From positions 9,315-73,314 of the forward strand of contig JAVVSR010000010.1 in the NCBI GenBank assembly GCA_036654095.1: a stretch of DNA of 64,000 nt. The letters are read 5' to 3'. The position numbers were made by a program, and so were the translations under genes. The notes under the pieces were generated by a model. That model was given only the letters and a program-made list of their open reading frames with translations, was not told the DNA's origin and did no database searches. This DNA comes from JAVVSR01 sp036654095 (GTDB taxonomy: Bacteria; Bacillota; Clostridia; Christensenellales; CAG-917). Of this stretch, positions 35,067 through 44,367 are shown piece after piece; the stretch's first letter is position 1, and each line of letters begins with the position of its first letter.

Positions 35067-35918
35067 TTAAAAAGTTTCAATATTTTTAAGCGTATAAGTC
35101 ATATTTCCTTCTAAAATTTTAACCGCAACTTGATTATACGAGTAGCCACCTTGCTTGAATGTGTTGCTAAAATATGCAAAACTTGACGAGCCTGTAACTT
35201 GTTGATTGCGCGTCAATGAAACTTTTGTGCAATTATATGATTGCGCAATTCCACCAACCGAAAATAAACTAGGTACACTTTCAACGCCTGCATATGCGCA
35301 TGATAATTTGACCATTTGCGCCTCGGACGGTACATATATGCTAAATCCAAATGAAAATTTGCTGCTTAATGTCGCCGCGCGTAATATTGTGTAAAGCTGC
35401 AAATTGTCATAGTAGGGCGACGGTAATTCAATAACTTGTTTTTGAGTATCGGCTTGAACTCCGTTAGTATTTGTTATGTACAGGTCAGCTTTATTGCCGT
35501 TATACAAAATACGTTCAGTTTTATACTTACCGCCGATAAACGAAACACGCTCGCTGGCAAGTGGCGGATATATTTGAAAATCAGTGCTGCCTGCCGAAAA
35601 CAATACAGTGTCTGTAACTATATCGTTTGCCAGTTTAAGCTCGGACACAACCATATAGGCTTTAATATCCTTAAATTCTTTGTCACAAACTGTGACGGCT
35701 GTGTTGTCAATCTTTTTAAAAGTTTGCACATATGAGCCAGTTATGCCGTTAATGTGTTTGGCTTCATAACTTAATCGTTCACTCATATCTGGTTGAGCTT
35801 CGCTCCAATCAATAAGCCAGTTGCGTTGCAACATCAGTTGCGGACTTACAGCGCTGTTACACGCAGAAAGCGAAAATACCATAGCAAAACATATAAGTAG
35901 TAAAATTAATTTTTTCAT
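35067..35918 (-). CDS. Hypothetical lipoprotein
   Basis: 283 residues from the start at 35918 (MKKLILLLICF), where GAGGT lies just upstream. The signal peptide ends in the lipobox LSAC at about residue 20, so Lgt (29875-30711) would modify it. The rest is beta-rich with few conserved motifs. No family recognised. Confidence 0.82.
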   Translation of the reverse strand: MKKLILLLICFAMVFSLSACNSAVSPQLMLQRNWLIDWSEAQPDMSERLSYEAKHINGITGSYVQTFKKIDNTAVTVCDKEFKDIKAYMVVSELKLANDIVTDTVLFSAGSTDFQIYPPLASERVSFIGGKYKTERILYNGNKADLYITNTNGVQADTQKQVIELPSPYYDNLQLYTILRAATLSSKFSFGFSIYVPSEAQMVKLSCAYAGVESVPSLFSVGGIAQSYNCTKVSLTRNQQVTGSSSFAYFSNTFKQGGYSYNQVAVKILEGNMTYTLKNIETF

Positions 35919-36049
35919 TAAAACCTCATTTTGCACTGTTACGCGTATCGTACAGATATTAATTGTTTTATTATAGCATACACAATTTAAATTTCAAAAC
36001 TATTTTGCAACTAATATAATAATTTAGTAAAACGCGCGCGCGTATTTAA

Positions 36050-36078
36050 TTGCAAATATAACAAAATGCTGTTAAAAT
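36050..36078 (+). promoter_or_regulatory. Promoter of addB-addA
   Basis: TTGCAA (36050-36055), 17 bp, TAAAAT (36073-36078). The start codon is 17 bases further. Confidence 0.65.
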
Positions 36079-36094
36079 AATGAAAGAGGGAATT

Positions 36095-39000
36095 ATGAGC
36101 GTTAAATTGATAAAATCAAATACCTATGAGCAGGCCTTTGTCGGTGTGCTTAGGGAACTGAAATTACATCAGAGCGAGGGGAGAAACGTGGTGATAGTGC
36201 CAGATAAGTTTTCGCTTTCGCTTGAACGTAATATTTTATCAAAACTTGATATTTCGGGTTCGTTTAATATTGAAGTTATGTCGTTTACTAGGTTCGCGGC
36301 AAAAAGCCTAAAAAATCGTATAAAACGTTGTTTAACGCCCGAAGGTTCGGTTATGCTTTTAAAACGCGCGGTTACATTGGTTGAAGATAAACTTACCGTT
36401 TATCGAAAAGCGGCTACGCAAAATGGTTTTGCTCGAGAAATGTATGCCGTCTTGACATCTGTTAGAAACAGCGGACTATCGCCAACGTCACTTGAATTGA
36501 CAGAACTTCCACTTTCAGACAGTAGATTAAAACAAAAACTTATTGACATTGCGCTAATTTACAATAAATATTTGGTTTTGCTTGAGGGACGACACTCCGA
36601 TAGTAGCACAAGGCTTCAATCCTTTGCAGATTTTTTGCCTCAAATGAATGGCATTTCGGAAACTAATATTTACATTTGTGACTTCAGTGAGTTTACCTCG
36701 CCTCAGTATGATATTATTGAAAAATTAATTGCTAACGCTCGTCGAGTTACTTTCGGATTTGCAACTCAATGCGCCGATGCGCCGAATTCTAGGCTTTATT
36801 CGCCACGCGCTGTAAATAAAATAATTTGTCTTTGCAAACTACATTCTCAAAAAGTTGAAATACTTTCAAATAAAGAAATCCTTTTGCCATACAAAAAAGC
36901 TATTTGTGATAACTTGTTTTCATACGCCAACAGCAAGCCTGTTGAAATTAAGGGCGAAATTCAACTTCGCGTTGCGCCTAACATAAATTCCGAAGTGGAA
37001 AATGTAGCTAAAAATATAAGATGGCTTATTGTTGAAAAAGGCTATCGATATTGTGATATTAGCTTAGTTGTCGGCGATATGGACGATTATATTGCGCCAA
37101 TACAAAACATATTTTCGCGCTTTGAAATTCCGTACTTTATTGATAAGAAAGAGTATTTTTATGAACAACCCTCAGTTAGATTTTTAGTATCGGCCTTACG
37201 CGTTGCAGAACAAAATTTTAGGGTTAGCGCAATTTTAGATTTTATTAAAAATCCACTTTTTTATTTTGATGAAGACGGCATAAATTCGGTTTTTCTATTT
37301 GAAAACTATTGCTTAAAGTATTCGATAAATGCAGCGATATTACCATTTACGCAAGGCGAGGAAGCTGAAATTGAAAATGCAAAAAAAGTTATTGATAAAG
37401 TAAATAAGTTTGTTCAGCCGTTTGTCGATAAACCCAAAGACAAGGTGTCAAGTTACATTGGAGCGGTTGAAAAGTTTTTATCGGTAAGCGGTTTTTTTGA
37501 TTTAATTGAGCGTCTTGAAGAAGGTAAAAGTGAAGTGTTCGTGCGCGTAAACCGCCAAATTGAAGGGAAATTAGGCGAAATTTTGTTTGAAATGAATTTG
37601 ACTTTGGGTGAACAGGAAACCAGTTTATTTTCTTTTATTCAGCTTATAGAGGGCGTTTTTTCAAATGTAAAAGTTGCGCTTGTGCCGTTATACGTTGACA
37701 GCGTTTTTGTAGGTGAAATTAAAGAAAGTAGGTATGACGATGTCAAAGCAATGTTTATGTTGGGAGCAAATGAAGGCAAAATACCTCTGACAGTTGGCGA
37801 TACTGCTGTTATTGCTTCAAAGGAAGAAGAAGCCTTAGTTAATGCAGGATTAAGCCTGTGTCCAACAAAAAAAGAAAATAATATAGGAAATTTATTTTAT
37901 TTAACTCAACTTTTATTGAAACATAAAAATATGCTTTATATAAGTTATTCGGAAAGTAACGGAATAACTAAAATACTGCCTTCGGAACTTTTAACGCAAC
38001 TGTCGTCGCTTTTTAGCGAACAGGGAAACCCGCTTGAAATAAAGCCAATTTTAGATGAGCAGTTTATAGATAATTCTACACTTACAAGCGCTGAAAGAGC
38101 AAATTTATACGCGTACAAATTTTCTACACTAAAAAATACATACTATGAACTTTTGGGTAATGTGGCTAATGAAGCTCCAATTCCGGTGAATATGCAACCT
38201 TATAATGCGGCATATTCGCTGCTGACGGATTTTCAGAAAATGAAGATAAATAAGTATTTAGTTCCAATGGATAACATAAAAAAAATAAATGACTCAAGTA
38301 CGCTTTTACATAAAAATACTTTTAGCGCGAGTAGATTGGAAAAATATTTTAGTTGTCCGTATCGATATTATCTAAGCTATGGTTTATCGCTGTTGCAAAG
38401 AAGCGAGGGCGAACTGAAAAGCCGTGATACAGGCAGCATAATACACGCTGTTTTAGATAAGTTTTTGAAAACCAAACTTTATTTGTCGGCGACTGCCGAC
38501 GAGGTGGATAATTTTTCAAATCACACTATCGATAACCTTGTATGCGATGATATTTATAAAAGCTTTAATGCAAATATTTTTAAAAGCGCATTTAATCGTT
38601 TAAAGCACGATGTGTCATTAATTTGTCAGGGTGTGCAAAGGCAAATTGCAAATTCCGACTTTAAACCCTATTTTACGGAACTTAAAGTAGGTGAAAAATC
38701 AAAAGGCGATGATTGCGACGGATTTAGCGTCAATGTAAACAAGTGTTCGTTTACACTTAAAGGAGCGATTGACCGCATTGATAAATTTGAAGATAATTTT
38801 ACTATTATCGATTATAAAAGTAGCGAAAAAAAACTTACTGCCAATAAAATTTTTAATGGCGAATGTATTCAGCCCGTACTTTATATGATTTCTGTTAAAA
38901 AAAGCGGTATTGGAACATTTCCGTGCGGTTTGATTTATATGCCAGTCACTGTCGGGTTTAAAAAAATCAACGACGAACGCTTTAAAATGTCGGGCATTGT

Positions 39001-39382
39001 TACTAGCAATATTGAACTTTTATCCAAAATGGATAATGGCCTTTTAGAAAGTTCAAAAAGTAAAGTTTTTCCTGTATCTATAAACAAAGACGGAACGTTG
39101 GGTAAATCGTCATACACGCTTTCTTGTGAGGATTTTGACGAAATAGGCAAGTACGTTGAAAGCCTAACTCAGCAGGCCATTAAGGAAATTCTTGATGGCA
39201 ATATTTCGGCTAGCCCTCTTGAGAAAGTGTGTAATTTTTGTGATTTTAAATCCATTTGCGAATTTGACTCAAATGCAAGATATGTTAGAAAAACATTTCC
39301 TAAAATAAGCTTTGTCGATTTTAAAAAACTTAATAACGGCGAGTATATTGAGTCTGATTGCGAGGTGCTTGACGATGACTAA
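36095..39382 (+). CDS. addB: ATP-dependent helicase/nuclease subunit B
   Basis: 1095 residues, slightly below the Bacillus length. With AddA it resects double-strand ends and recognises Chi. The inactive-helicase N-terminal half is followed by a C-terminal PD-(D/E)XK nuclease (GAIDRIDKF .. TIIDYKSS, about 888-911). Four Cys that hold the iron-sulfur cluster are visible: one in SCPYRYYL near 753 and three in CNFCDFKSIC near 1045-1054. AGAGGG sets the start at 36095 over an in-frame codon at 36080. Confidence 0.95.
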   Translation: MSVKLIKSNTYEQAFVGVLRELKLHQSEGRNVVIVPDKFSLSLERNILSKLDISGSFNIEVMSFTRFAAKSLKNRIKRCLTPEGSVMLLKRAVTLVEDKLTVYRKAATQNGFAREMYAVLTSVRNSGLSPTSLELTELPLSDSRLKQKLIDIALIYNKYLVLLEGRHSDSSTRLQSFADFLPQMNGISETNIYICDFSEFTSPQYDIIEKLIANARRVTFGFATQCADAPNSRLYSPRAVNKIICLCKLHSQKVEILSNKEILLPYKKAICDNLFSYANSKPVEIKGEIQLRVAPNINSEVENVAKNIRWLIVEKGYRYCDISLVVGDMDDYIAPIQNIFSRFEIPYFIDKKEYFYEQPSVRFLVSALRVAEQNFRVSAILDFIKNPLFYFDEDGINSVFLFENYCLKYSINAAILPFTQGEEAEIENAKKVIDKVNKFVQPFVDKPKDKVSSYIGAVEKFLSVSGFFDLIERLEEGKSEVFVRVNRQIEGKLGEILFEMNLTLGEQETSLFSFIQLIEGVFSNVKVALVPLYVDSVFVGEIKESRYDDVKAMFMLGANEGKIPLTVGDTAVIASKEEEALVNAGLSLCPTKKENNIGNLFYLTQLLLKHKNMLYISYSESNGITKILPSELLTQLSSLFSEQGNPLEIKPILDEQFIDNSTLTSAERANLYAYKFSTLKNTYYELLGNVANEAPIPVNMQPYNAAYSLLTDFQKMKINKYLVPMDNIKKINDSSTLLHKNTFSASRLEKYFSCPYRYYLSYGLSLLQRSEGELKSRDTGSIIHAVLDKFLKTKLYLSATADEVDNFSNHTIDNLVCDDIYKSFNANIFKSAFNRLKHDVSLICQGVQRQIANSDFKPYFTELKVGEKSKGDDCDGFSVNVNKCSFTLKGAIDRIDKFEDNFTIIDYKSSEKKLTANKIFNGECIQPVLYMISVKKSGIGTFPCGLIYMPVTVGFKKINDERFKMSGIVTSNIELLSKMDNGLLESSKSKVFPVSINKDGTLGKSSYTLSCEDFDEIGKYVESLTQQAIKEILDGNISASPLEKVCNFCDFKSICEFDSNARYVRKTFPKISFVDFKKLNNGEYIESDCEVLDDD

Positions 39383-42300
39383 TTGGACTAATGAACAACA
39401 AAATATTTTTAATACGGAAGGCAATATTTTGGTGTCGGCCTCGGCTGGTAGCGGAAAGACCACCGTTATGGTAAAAAAAATTACCGATTGTTTGCTTAAA
39501 AATGTTCCGATTGAAAGTGTATTGGTTTTATCATACACGATAGCGTCGGCAGGCGATATGCGCGCCAAAATTATTGATGAATTATACCGTTATGCCAAAA
39601 ACGGCGTTGACGACCAAGGAAATGCGCTAGACACCGAACAAATTAAAAAACAAATTGACAGTATTCCATTTTCCGATATTTCAACTGTTGATGGCTTCTG
39701 CTCGCATTTGATTAAAGAAAACTTTGAAAGTTTGCGCATAGACGCGTCGTTTAAACAGCTTGACAACGAAGAGGCAAATTTAATTAAAAGAAATATTATC
39801 GATGACTTGCTTAATTGTCAATACGAGCAAGGCGATATTGAATATCTAAAGCTTGTCGCGCGGCTTAGCACATTAATATCCGACGACTCAATAGCGGATA
39901 CTGTTTTAAAACTTTATGACAATATTTATATTAACCCTAATCCTAATGAGTTTATTGACAAAATCAAAAAACGCATAATGCTTGGAGCGCGCGATGCTGA
40001 ATATGAAAACTTAATTGTGAACTTTTATAAAAACATTGCCGCCGAGTATAAAGTTGCTTTGGAAAAAGCCGTTATTGGCATTGATTTTTCTAAAATTAAG
40101 CCACAAAAAGAATGGATAGGTACTTTGTTTGAACAGCTTGCGATTATTGAAAGCATTAAGTCTATAAAAGATGTTGAAAGCGCCATCAACTCGATGCCCG
40201 CAAAACGAAAACCACCTAACACGGAAGACGTTTTGGATATCGATACGCTTGAGGCTGTTTCAACTTTGCGGGCGGCTATAAAAAAGCTTAATGACGACTT
40301 GAAAAAAAATTGTTGCGTAGATTATTCGTCTTGCGATTTAGTTGAGGGCGCAAATTTAATTAACGAGTTATTGTATTTGGTTAGTGAATTTAAAATTAGA
40401 TATGACGAGTTTAAGTTAAGAGAAAACAAACTTGATTTTTTAGACTTATCGCAAAAAGCGATTGAATTGCTTTCAGATGAAACAACATGCACGGAAATTA
40501 AAAAACGGTTTTCTTTTATTTTTGTAGATGAGTATCAAGATATTAATCCTCTGCAAGAAGCGATTTTACAAAAAATTTCAAGTGGAAACAATGTTTTTAT
40601 GGTCGGTGATAGTAAACAAAGCATTTACGCGTTTAGAAATGCCGATACGAAGATTTTTTTAGATAAAATTGCCGATTATAAGCAAAATTGTTTAAAGGGG
40701 ACAAATCGAAAGCTTACCCAAAACTTTAGAAGTCAGGGGAAAATACTTAAATTTGTTGACAAGCTTTTTGGCGTTATTATGACGGAGGATACGTCGGGGC
40801 TTGACTATAAAACTGAATGTAAATTTATCAGTGACGATGATGATTTCATAGATAATGGCGGACACGACGTTGAAATAAATTTGTATTATATTGGCGACGA
40901 AATTGAAAAGTGCGCCACAAATGGCATATATAGTGTTAAAAACCATTTGGAAACAGTGTCTGATGAAAAAAAAGCTGCCTACTATGAAGGTAAGTGCATA
41001 GCTAAAAAAATAAAAGAAATTGTCGGTTACTATACGGTTAATTCAAAGCAAGGGCTAAAAAAAGCGCAGTTTTCAGATATCGCAATTTTATTTAGGTCAC
41101 GCTCGGACGGAGCGGAGCAACTTCTGCGCGCGCTAAGAGATAATAATATTCCGTATATTTCCGATGGCTTTGATAAAGATGTTGGCGAGGGAAATAAAAA
41201 GATTTTAGTCAACTTAATAAGGGTAATTGATAATCAATATATTGATATAGCTTTTGCAGGATATTTATTGTCATATTTTGGCGGACTTGATGAAAATGAA
41301 CTTAACGAAATTAGAAAAAACACTGACGTAAATTTGTCAATATATGACGCTACAAAGCTCATTGCAAATGGAGAAGGTTTGCTGGCCGAAAAGTGTCATA
41401 AAGCATTATCTCAAATTTCCGATTGGCGTTTTAAAGCATCTTATATGAGCATTAACACGTTGTTAAACGAAATTATTGCCGAAAGCGGTTTTGATGCCTA
41501 TGTGCTGTCGAAGCCCGATGGTAGGGCTGAATATTATTATTTAACGTGTTTTATTGCGTCGCTTTCGGGTAAAAAAGCAAGCGAAAGTACTGGGAATTTT
41601 TTGAGATATTTTGATAAATTAAAACGTCCCACAAGTTTGGATATAAAGTTGGATTATGGAAACGCTGTTCATATAATGACTATTCACGGCAGCAAAGGGC
41701 TTGAGTTCCCAATTGTTTTTGCCTGTCAAATTAACGCTAAGCCAAATAAAAGTAGCAGCCGTGGCGATGTGGTGATAGACCGTGATTTAGGTATTGGCAT
41801 AAAACTTTTTAATACGGAAAACCGCACTAAAATAAATTCGCTGGCCTATACTGCGATTGAAATTAACCGTACTAAAAAAAATATCGCAGAAGGGATTAGA
41901 TTGTTCTATGTCGCGATGACGCGCGCAAAGGAAATGTTGTTTTTAAGCGGAACGGTAAAAGAAAATAAAAAAATGAAAATTCCGTATTGCTCATCGCTTT
42001 ACAACGCCGAAAGTTTTTTAGATTACGTAACTTATGTGGCCACGCGCGACCAATCGATTAAATTCGCTTTAGGTGAACTTATTGAATGCCCGAAAATCAA
42101 TATTCCGATTGAACTTTTGCCGACTATTGTGTTTAACGAGGCCGAGCCAGCTTATACAAAGGCGATTGACAAAGTCCTTTCGTATCGTTACAAGCACAGC
42201 GAGGCAACTAAACTCAGCCCTAAATATACAGTTACGGAACTTAATAAAACCGAAGAAGACTCGTCGGCATATGTGCCACATTTGTATTCAGTTGATGCAA

Positions 42301-42782
42301 GAGCGAAAGGTATTGCCTATCATACCGTTATGGAAAATATAGATTTTTCGTTAAATACATATGGCGAGGTTGAGCAAAGTGTCGGAAATATGGTCGCGCA
42401 GGGCATATTAATGCAAGAAGAAGCAAACCTTGTTGATTTAACTGAAATTCTTGATTGTATTTGTCAGCCATTGATAAAGGAAGGCATAAAAGGTAAATAT
42501 TTTAGAGAAAAATCTTTTATGCTAAACCTGCCAGCAAATGAAGTAATGGACACCGCATCTTTGGATAAGGTTCTAATTCAAGGCACTATTGACCTACTTT
42601 TCCTTGGAAATGAAAATATCATTGTAGACTATAAAAATTCGACATTAATGAGTTCAAATCTTCGGGAAAAGTACAAAAAGCAACTTGAAATATATATTTT
42701 GGCCGTTGAAACCACGTTTGGTGTCAAAATCGACAAAAAATATCTTTACTCATTTCGCGAAAAAAAGTTTATTGAATTATAA
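39375..42782 (+). CDS. addA: ATP-dependent helicase/nuclease subunit A
   Basis: 1135 residues, UvrD-like helicase with C-terminal nuclease. Walker A SASAGSGKTTV near 21-31, Walker B FVDEYQD near 383-389, motif V HIMTIHGSKGLEFP near 765-778, motif VI YVAMTRAKE near 845, nuclease GTIDLLF and VDYKNS near 1069-1087. The ATG at 39375 lies inside the end of addB (8-base overlap), with GAGGTG upstream, so the pair is translationally coupled. Confidence 0.96.
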   Translation: MTNWTNEQQNIFNTEGNILVSASAGSGKTTVMVKKITDCLLKNVPIESVLVLSYTIASAGDMRAKIIDELYRYAKNGVDDQGNALDTEQIKKQIDSIPFSDISTVDGFCSHLIKENFESLRIDASFKQLDNEEANLIKRNIIDDLLNCQYEQGDIEYLKLVARLSTLISDDSIADTVLKLYDNIYINPNPNEFIDKIKKRIMLGARDAEYENLIVNFYKNIAAEYKVALEKAVIGIDFSKIKPQKEWIGTLFEQLAIIESIKSIKDVESAINSMPAKRKPPNTEDVLDIDTLEAVSTLRAAIKKLNDDLKKNCCVDYSSCDLVEGANLINELLYLVSEFKIRYDEFKLRENKLDFLDLSQKAIELLSDETTCTEIKKRFSFIFVDEYQDINPLQEAILQKISSGNNVFMVGDSKQSIYAFRNADTKIFLDKIADYKQNCLKGTNRKLTQNFRSQGKILKFVDKLFGVIMTEDTSGLDYKTECKFISDDDDFIDNGGHDVEINLYYIGDEIEKCATNGIYSVKNHLETVSDEKKAAYYEGKCIAKKIKEIVGYYTVNSKQGLKKAQFSDIAILFRSRSDGAEQLLRALRDNNIPYISDGFDKDVGEGNKKILVNLIRVIDNQYIDIAFAGYLLSYFGGLDENELNEIRKNTDVNLSIYDATKLIANGEGLLAEKCHKALSQISDWRFKASYMSINTLLNEIIAESGFDAYVLSKPDGRAEYYYLTCFIASLSGKKASESTGNFLRYFDKLKRPTSLDIKLDYGNAVHIMTIHGSKGLEFPIVFACQINAKPNKSSSRGDVVIDRDLGIGIKLFNTENRTKINSLAYTAIEINRTKKNIAEGIRLFYVAMTRAKEMLFLSGTVKENKKMKIPYCSSLYNAESFLDYVTYVATRDQSIKFALGELIECPKINIPIELLPTIVFNEAEPAYTKAIDKVLSYRYKHSEATKLSPKYTVTELNKTEEDSSAYVPHLYSVDARAKGIAYHTVMENIDFSLNTYGEVEQSVGNMVAQGILMQEEANLVDLTEILDCICQPLIKEGIKGKYFREKSFMLNLPANEVMDTASLDKVLIQGTIDLLFLGNENIIVDYKNSTLMSSNLREKYKKQLEIYILAVETTFGVKIDKKYLYSFREKKFIEL

Positions 42783-42817
42783 TATTTGTATTTTATATAA
42801 AACTTGTGCGCAAACTA

Positions 42818-42845
42818 TTGCAAAAACTACACTTTATGTTATAAT
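42818..42845 (+). promoter_or_regulatory. Promoter of the membrane protein at 42878
   Basis: TTGCAA (42818-42823), 16 bp, TATAAT (42840-42845) preceded by TGT, an extended -10. Confidence 0.7.
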
Positions 42846-42877
42846 GTTAAAGTATATTATATTCACAGGAGTTACTT

Positions 42878-43984
42878 ATGGAATTAATTTTTAAGTACGC
42901 TAGCTTAGGCTTGTTGGTTGTAAGTTTTTTGACGTTTTTCATCTTGCTACTCGCAGGGAAAAGGGCTGGTTCTGGTCGCTTTGTTGCCTTTTGCAAAAAT
43001 GTTAGCGAATTTACAGCAAGCGTTGACAGTATCAACGATGGCAACCTTCAACAATTTGAGGCAGCTTGCTTAACCGAACATGCTCCCGAAGCCGTTAAAC
43101 AAGGGTGGAACACTTTTAAAAGCGCGCGCTTCGGATATCCAAGTGAATATTTTGATAAAACCGCTTGTATGGTTGGCTTAGACAAAAAACGTCATAAAAA
43201 AACTGCTGTAATTATTTTGATTATACTTTATGTGTTGGCAATAGCGTTGTCGGCGGGTTCAGTATTTATTGCAAAAAATAACGTTGATATTATTATCGTT
43301 GATATTATTATGTCGATTAGTTCGGTTGTCGTTATACCGTGGTTTATTATATTTTGTATCAAGGGCAATTCTAGCGCAAAGGCGAAAGCAGCGTTCGATA
43401 CTATGCTTGAAGACTTAGATGTTTCGGTGCAAATGCAAAAATATGAAAATTATCAAATGGATTCAAGTGGGCTTGACGCTGTTGTTGAGGCTATAAATAA
43501 AATTATTTTTGACGAGGAAAATAAACCTATTCCTTCCAAGAAAGACCAAATTGTTCATTCTGAAGATTTTGATATGGACGACATTAAATCCGAAATTTTG
43601 CCCGACGAGGAAATTCAGCCAACTGAAATCGCTTTGAATGAAGATGAAAGCGCTTTGAGTGAAGATGATAGCGCTTTGAATGAAGATGGAGCGGTATCGT
43701 ATGGCTATCTTCCTAAAGAAGAGGAATATATTAATCCTTACGCTGCCCCTGCAATTTATCAGCAAGAGGAAATTGTTGAGCCTGCACCCGTTAAAAAACC
43801 TATTGACTTTAATAAATTTAATGGTGTTTTAAATCAAATTGTCGATGGACAATACAGCAAGGAAACGTTGCTTAAGGTTGCAAAACTTATGATTGTTGCT
43901 TTTGGCAAGTTTACCGAACCCGAGCAAAGAGCGGAACTTAAAAATAGCATACGCAGACTTATTAAAGCCTATCAAAACGCTTAA
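42878..43984 (+). CDS. Hypothetical membrane protein with acidic repeat
   Basis: 368 residues. Helices at about 7-27, 110-132 and 137-163, then a cytoplasmic C-terminal half. That half has a triple acidic repeat (NEDESAL, SEDDSAL, NEDGAV; about 248-267), a Pro/Glu linker and a short helical domain at the end (FNKFNGVLNQIVDGQYS...). No family recognised. CAGGAG precedes the ATG. It is a separate transcript, with promoter and terminator. Confidence 0.75.
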   Translation: MELIFKYASLGLLVVSFLTFFILLLAGKRAGSGRFVAFCKNVSEFTASVDSINDGNLQQFEAACLTEHAPEAVKQGWNTFKSARFGYPSEYFDKTACMVGLDKKRHKKTAVIILIILYVLAIALSAGSVFIAKNNVDIIIVDIIMSISSVVVIPWFIIFCIKGNSSAKAKAAFDTMLEDLDVSVQMQKYENYQMDSSGLDAVVEAINKIIFDEENKPIPSKKDQIVHSEDFDMDDIKSEILPDEEIQPTEIALNEDESALSEDDSALNEDGAVSYGYLPKEEEYINPYAAPAIYQQEEIVEPAPVKKPIDFNKFNGVLNQIVDGQYSKETLLKVAKLMIVAFGKFTEPEQRAELKNSIRRLIKAYQNA

Positions 43985-43999
43985 TTTATTTCAATTTAC

Positions 44000-44041
44000 A
44001 CCTCTGTTCGCAACAATGTTATTGCGTGCAGAGGTTTTTTT
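44000..44041 (+). terminator. Intrinsic terminator after the membrane protein
   Basis: ACCTCTG and CAGAGGT enclose an inner CGCAA/TTGCG stem; a run of T follows. Confidence 0.88.
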
Positions 44042-44157
44042 ATTGTCTACTTAGTACAAATATTGAATTATTTCATAGTATAGATTATATGGATTTGACG
44101 ATTATTAAAATCAAGACGTGTTTTTTTTGGAATTTATCACATTTTACGTTTTTTTGG

Positions 44158-44186
44158 TTGCCAAAGGTTTTTAAAAGTGTTACTAT
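44158..44186 (+). promoter_or_regulatory. Promoter of the corA leader
   Basis: TTGCCA (44158-44163), 17 bp, TACTAT (44181-44186) preceded by TGT. Transcription would start near 44193. Confidence 0.7.
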
Positions 44187-44215
44187 GAAAAAGCAATAAA
44201 ATCGAGGTGTTAAAA

Positions 44216-44278
44216 ATGGAAGACCCGTTAAGTACGCAGTTTAATCTAACAATCAAACACCGTATTATGCCAATTTAA
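44216..44278 (+). CDS. Leader peptide of corA (20 residues, begins Met-Glu-Asp-Pro)
   Basis: ATG at 44216 follows GAGGTG (44204-44209) with 6-base spacing; TAA at 44276-44278. The peptide starts MEDPLSTQF and ends KHRIMPI. Acidic residues followed by Pro at the N-terminus are known to destabilise ribosomes when Mg2+ is low, as in the mgtL leader peptide of Salmonella. Codons 14-17 (AAA CAC CGT ATT) form one arm of the proposed antiterminator. Translation is likely from the ribosome site but unproven. Confidence 0.7.
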   Translation: MEDPLSTQFNLTIKHRIMPI

Positions 44279-44318
44279 TGGTATAGTCCATTTCGATATG
44301 CGACAGAGTATGGTGTTT
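44255..44318 (+). promoter_or_regulatory. Proposed antiterminator of the corA leader
   Basis: AAACACCGTATT (44255-44266), inside the leader ORF, pairs over 12 consecutive positions (two G-U) with AGTATGGTGTTT (44307-44318). The second arm is the 5' side and loop of the terminator, so the two folds exclude each other. A ribosome reaching the end of the leader ORF would cover the first arm and favour termination; early ribosome loss would favour readthrough. Confidence 0.65.
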
Positions 44319-44335
44319 ACCATACTTATTTTTTT
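44307..44335 (+). terminator. Intrinsic terminator (attenuator) before corA
   Basis: AGTATGG and CCATACT with a 6-nt loop, then TTA and seven T. It lies 32 bases before the corA start and 28 bases after the leader stop. Confidence 0.85.
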
Positions 44336-44367
44336 GCCCTTAAGGGCGCATACGAGAGGTGATTATT

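Noticed and set aside
36033..36042. Alternating CG run (Z-DNA-like) before addB; a similar one at about 23229-23240
   Set aside because: Striking in AT-rich DNA but short, not conserved in position, and the second is simply coding sequence.
44042..44367. M-box (ykoK) riboswitch before corA
   Set aside because: The leader is too short after its promoter and the conserved M-box elements are absent; a leader peptide with attenuator explains it better.
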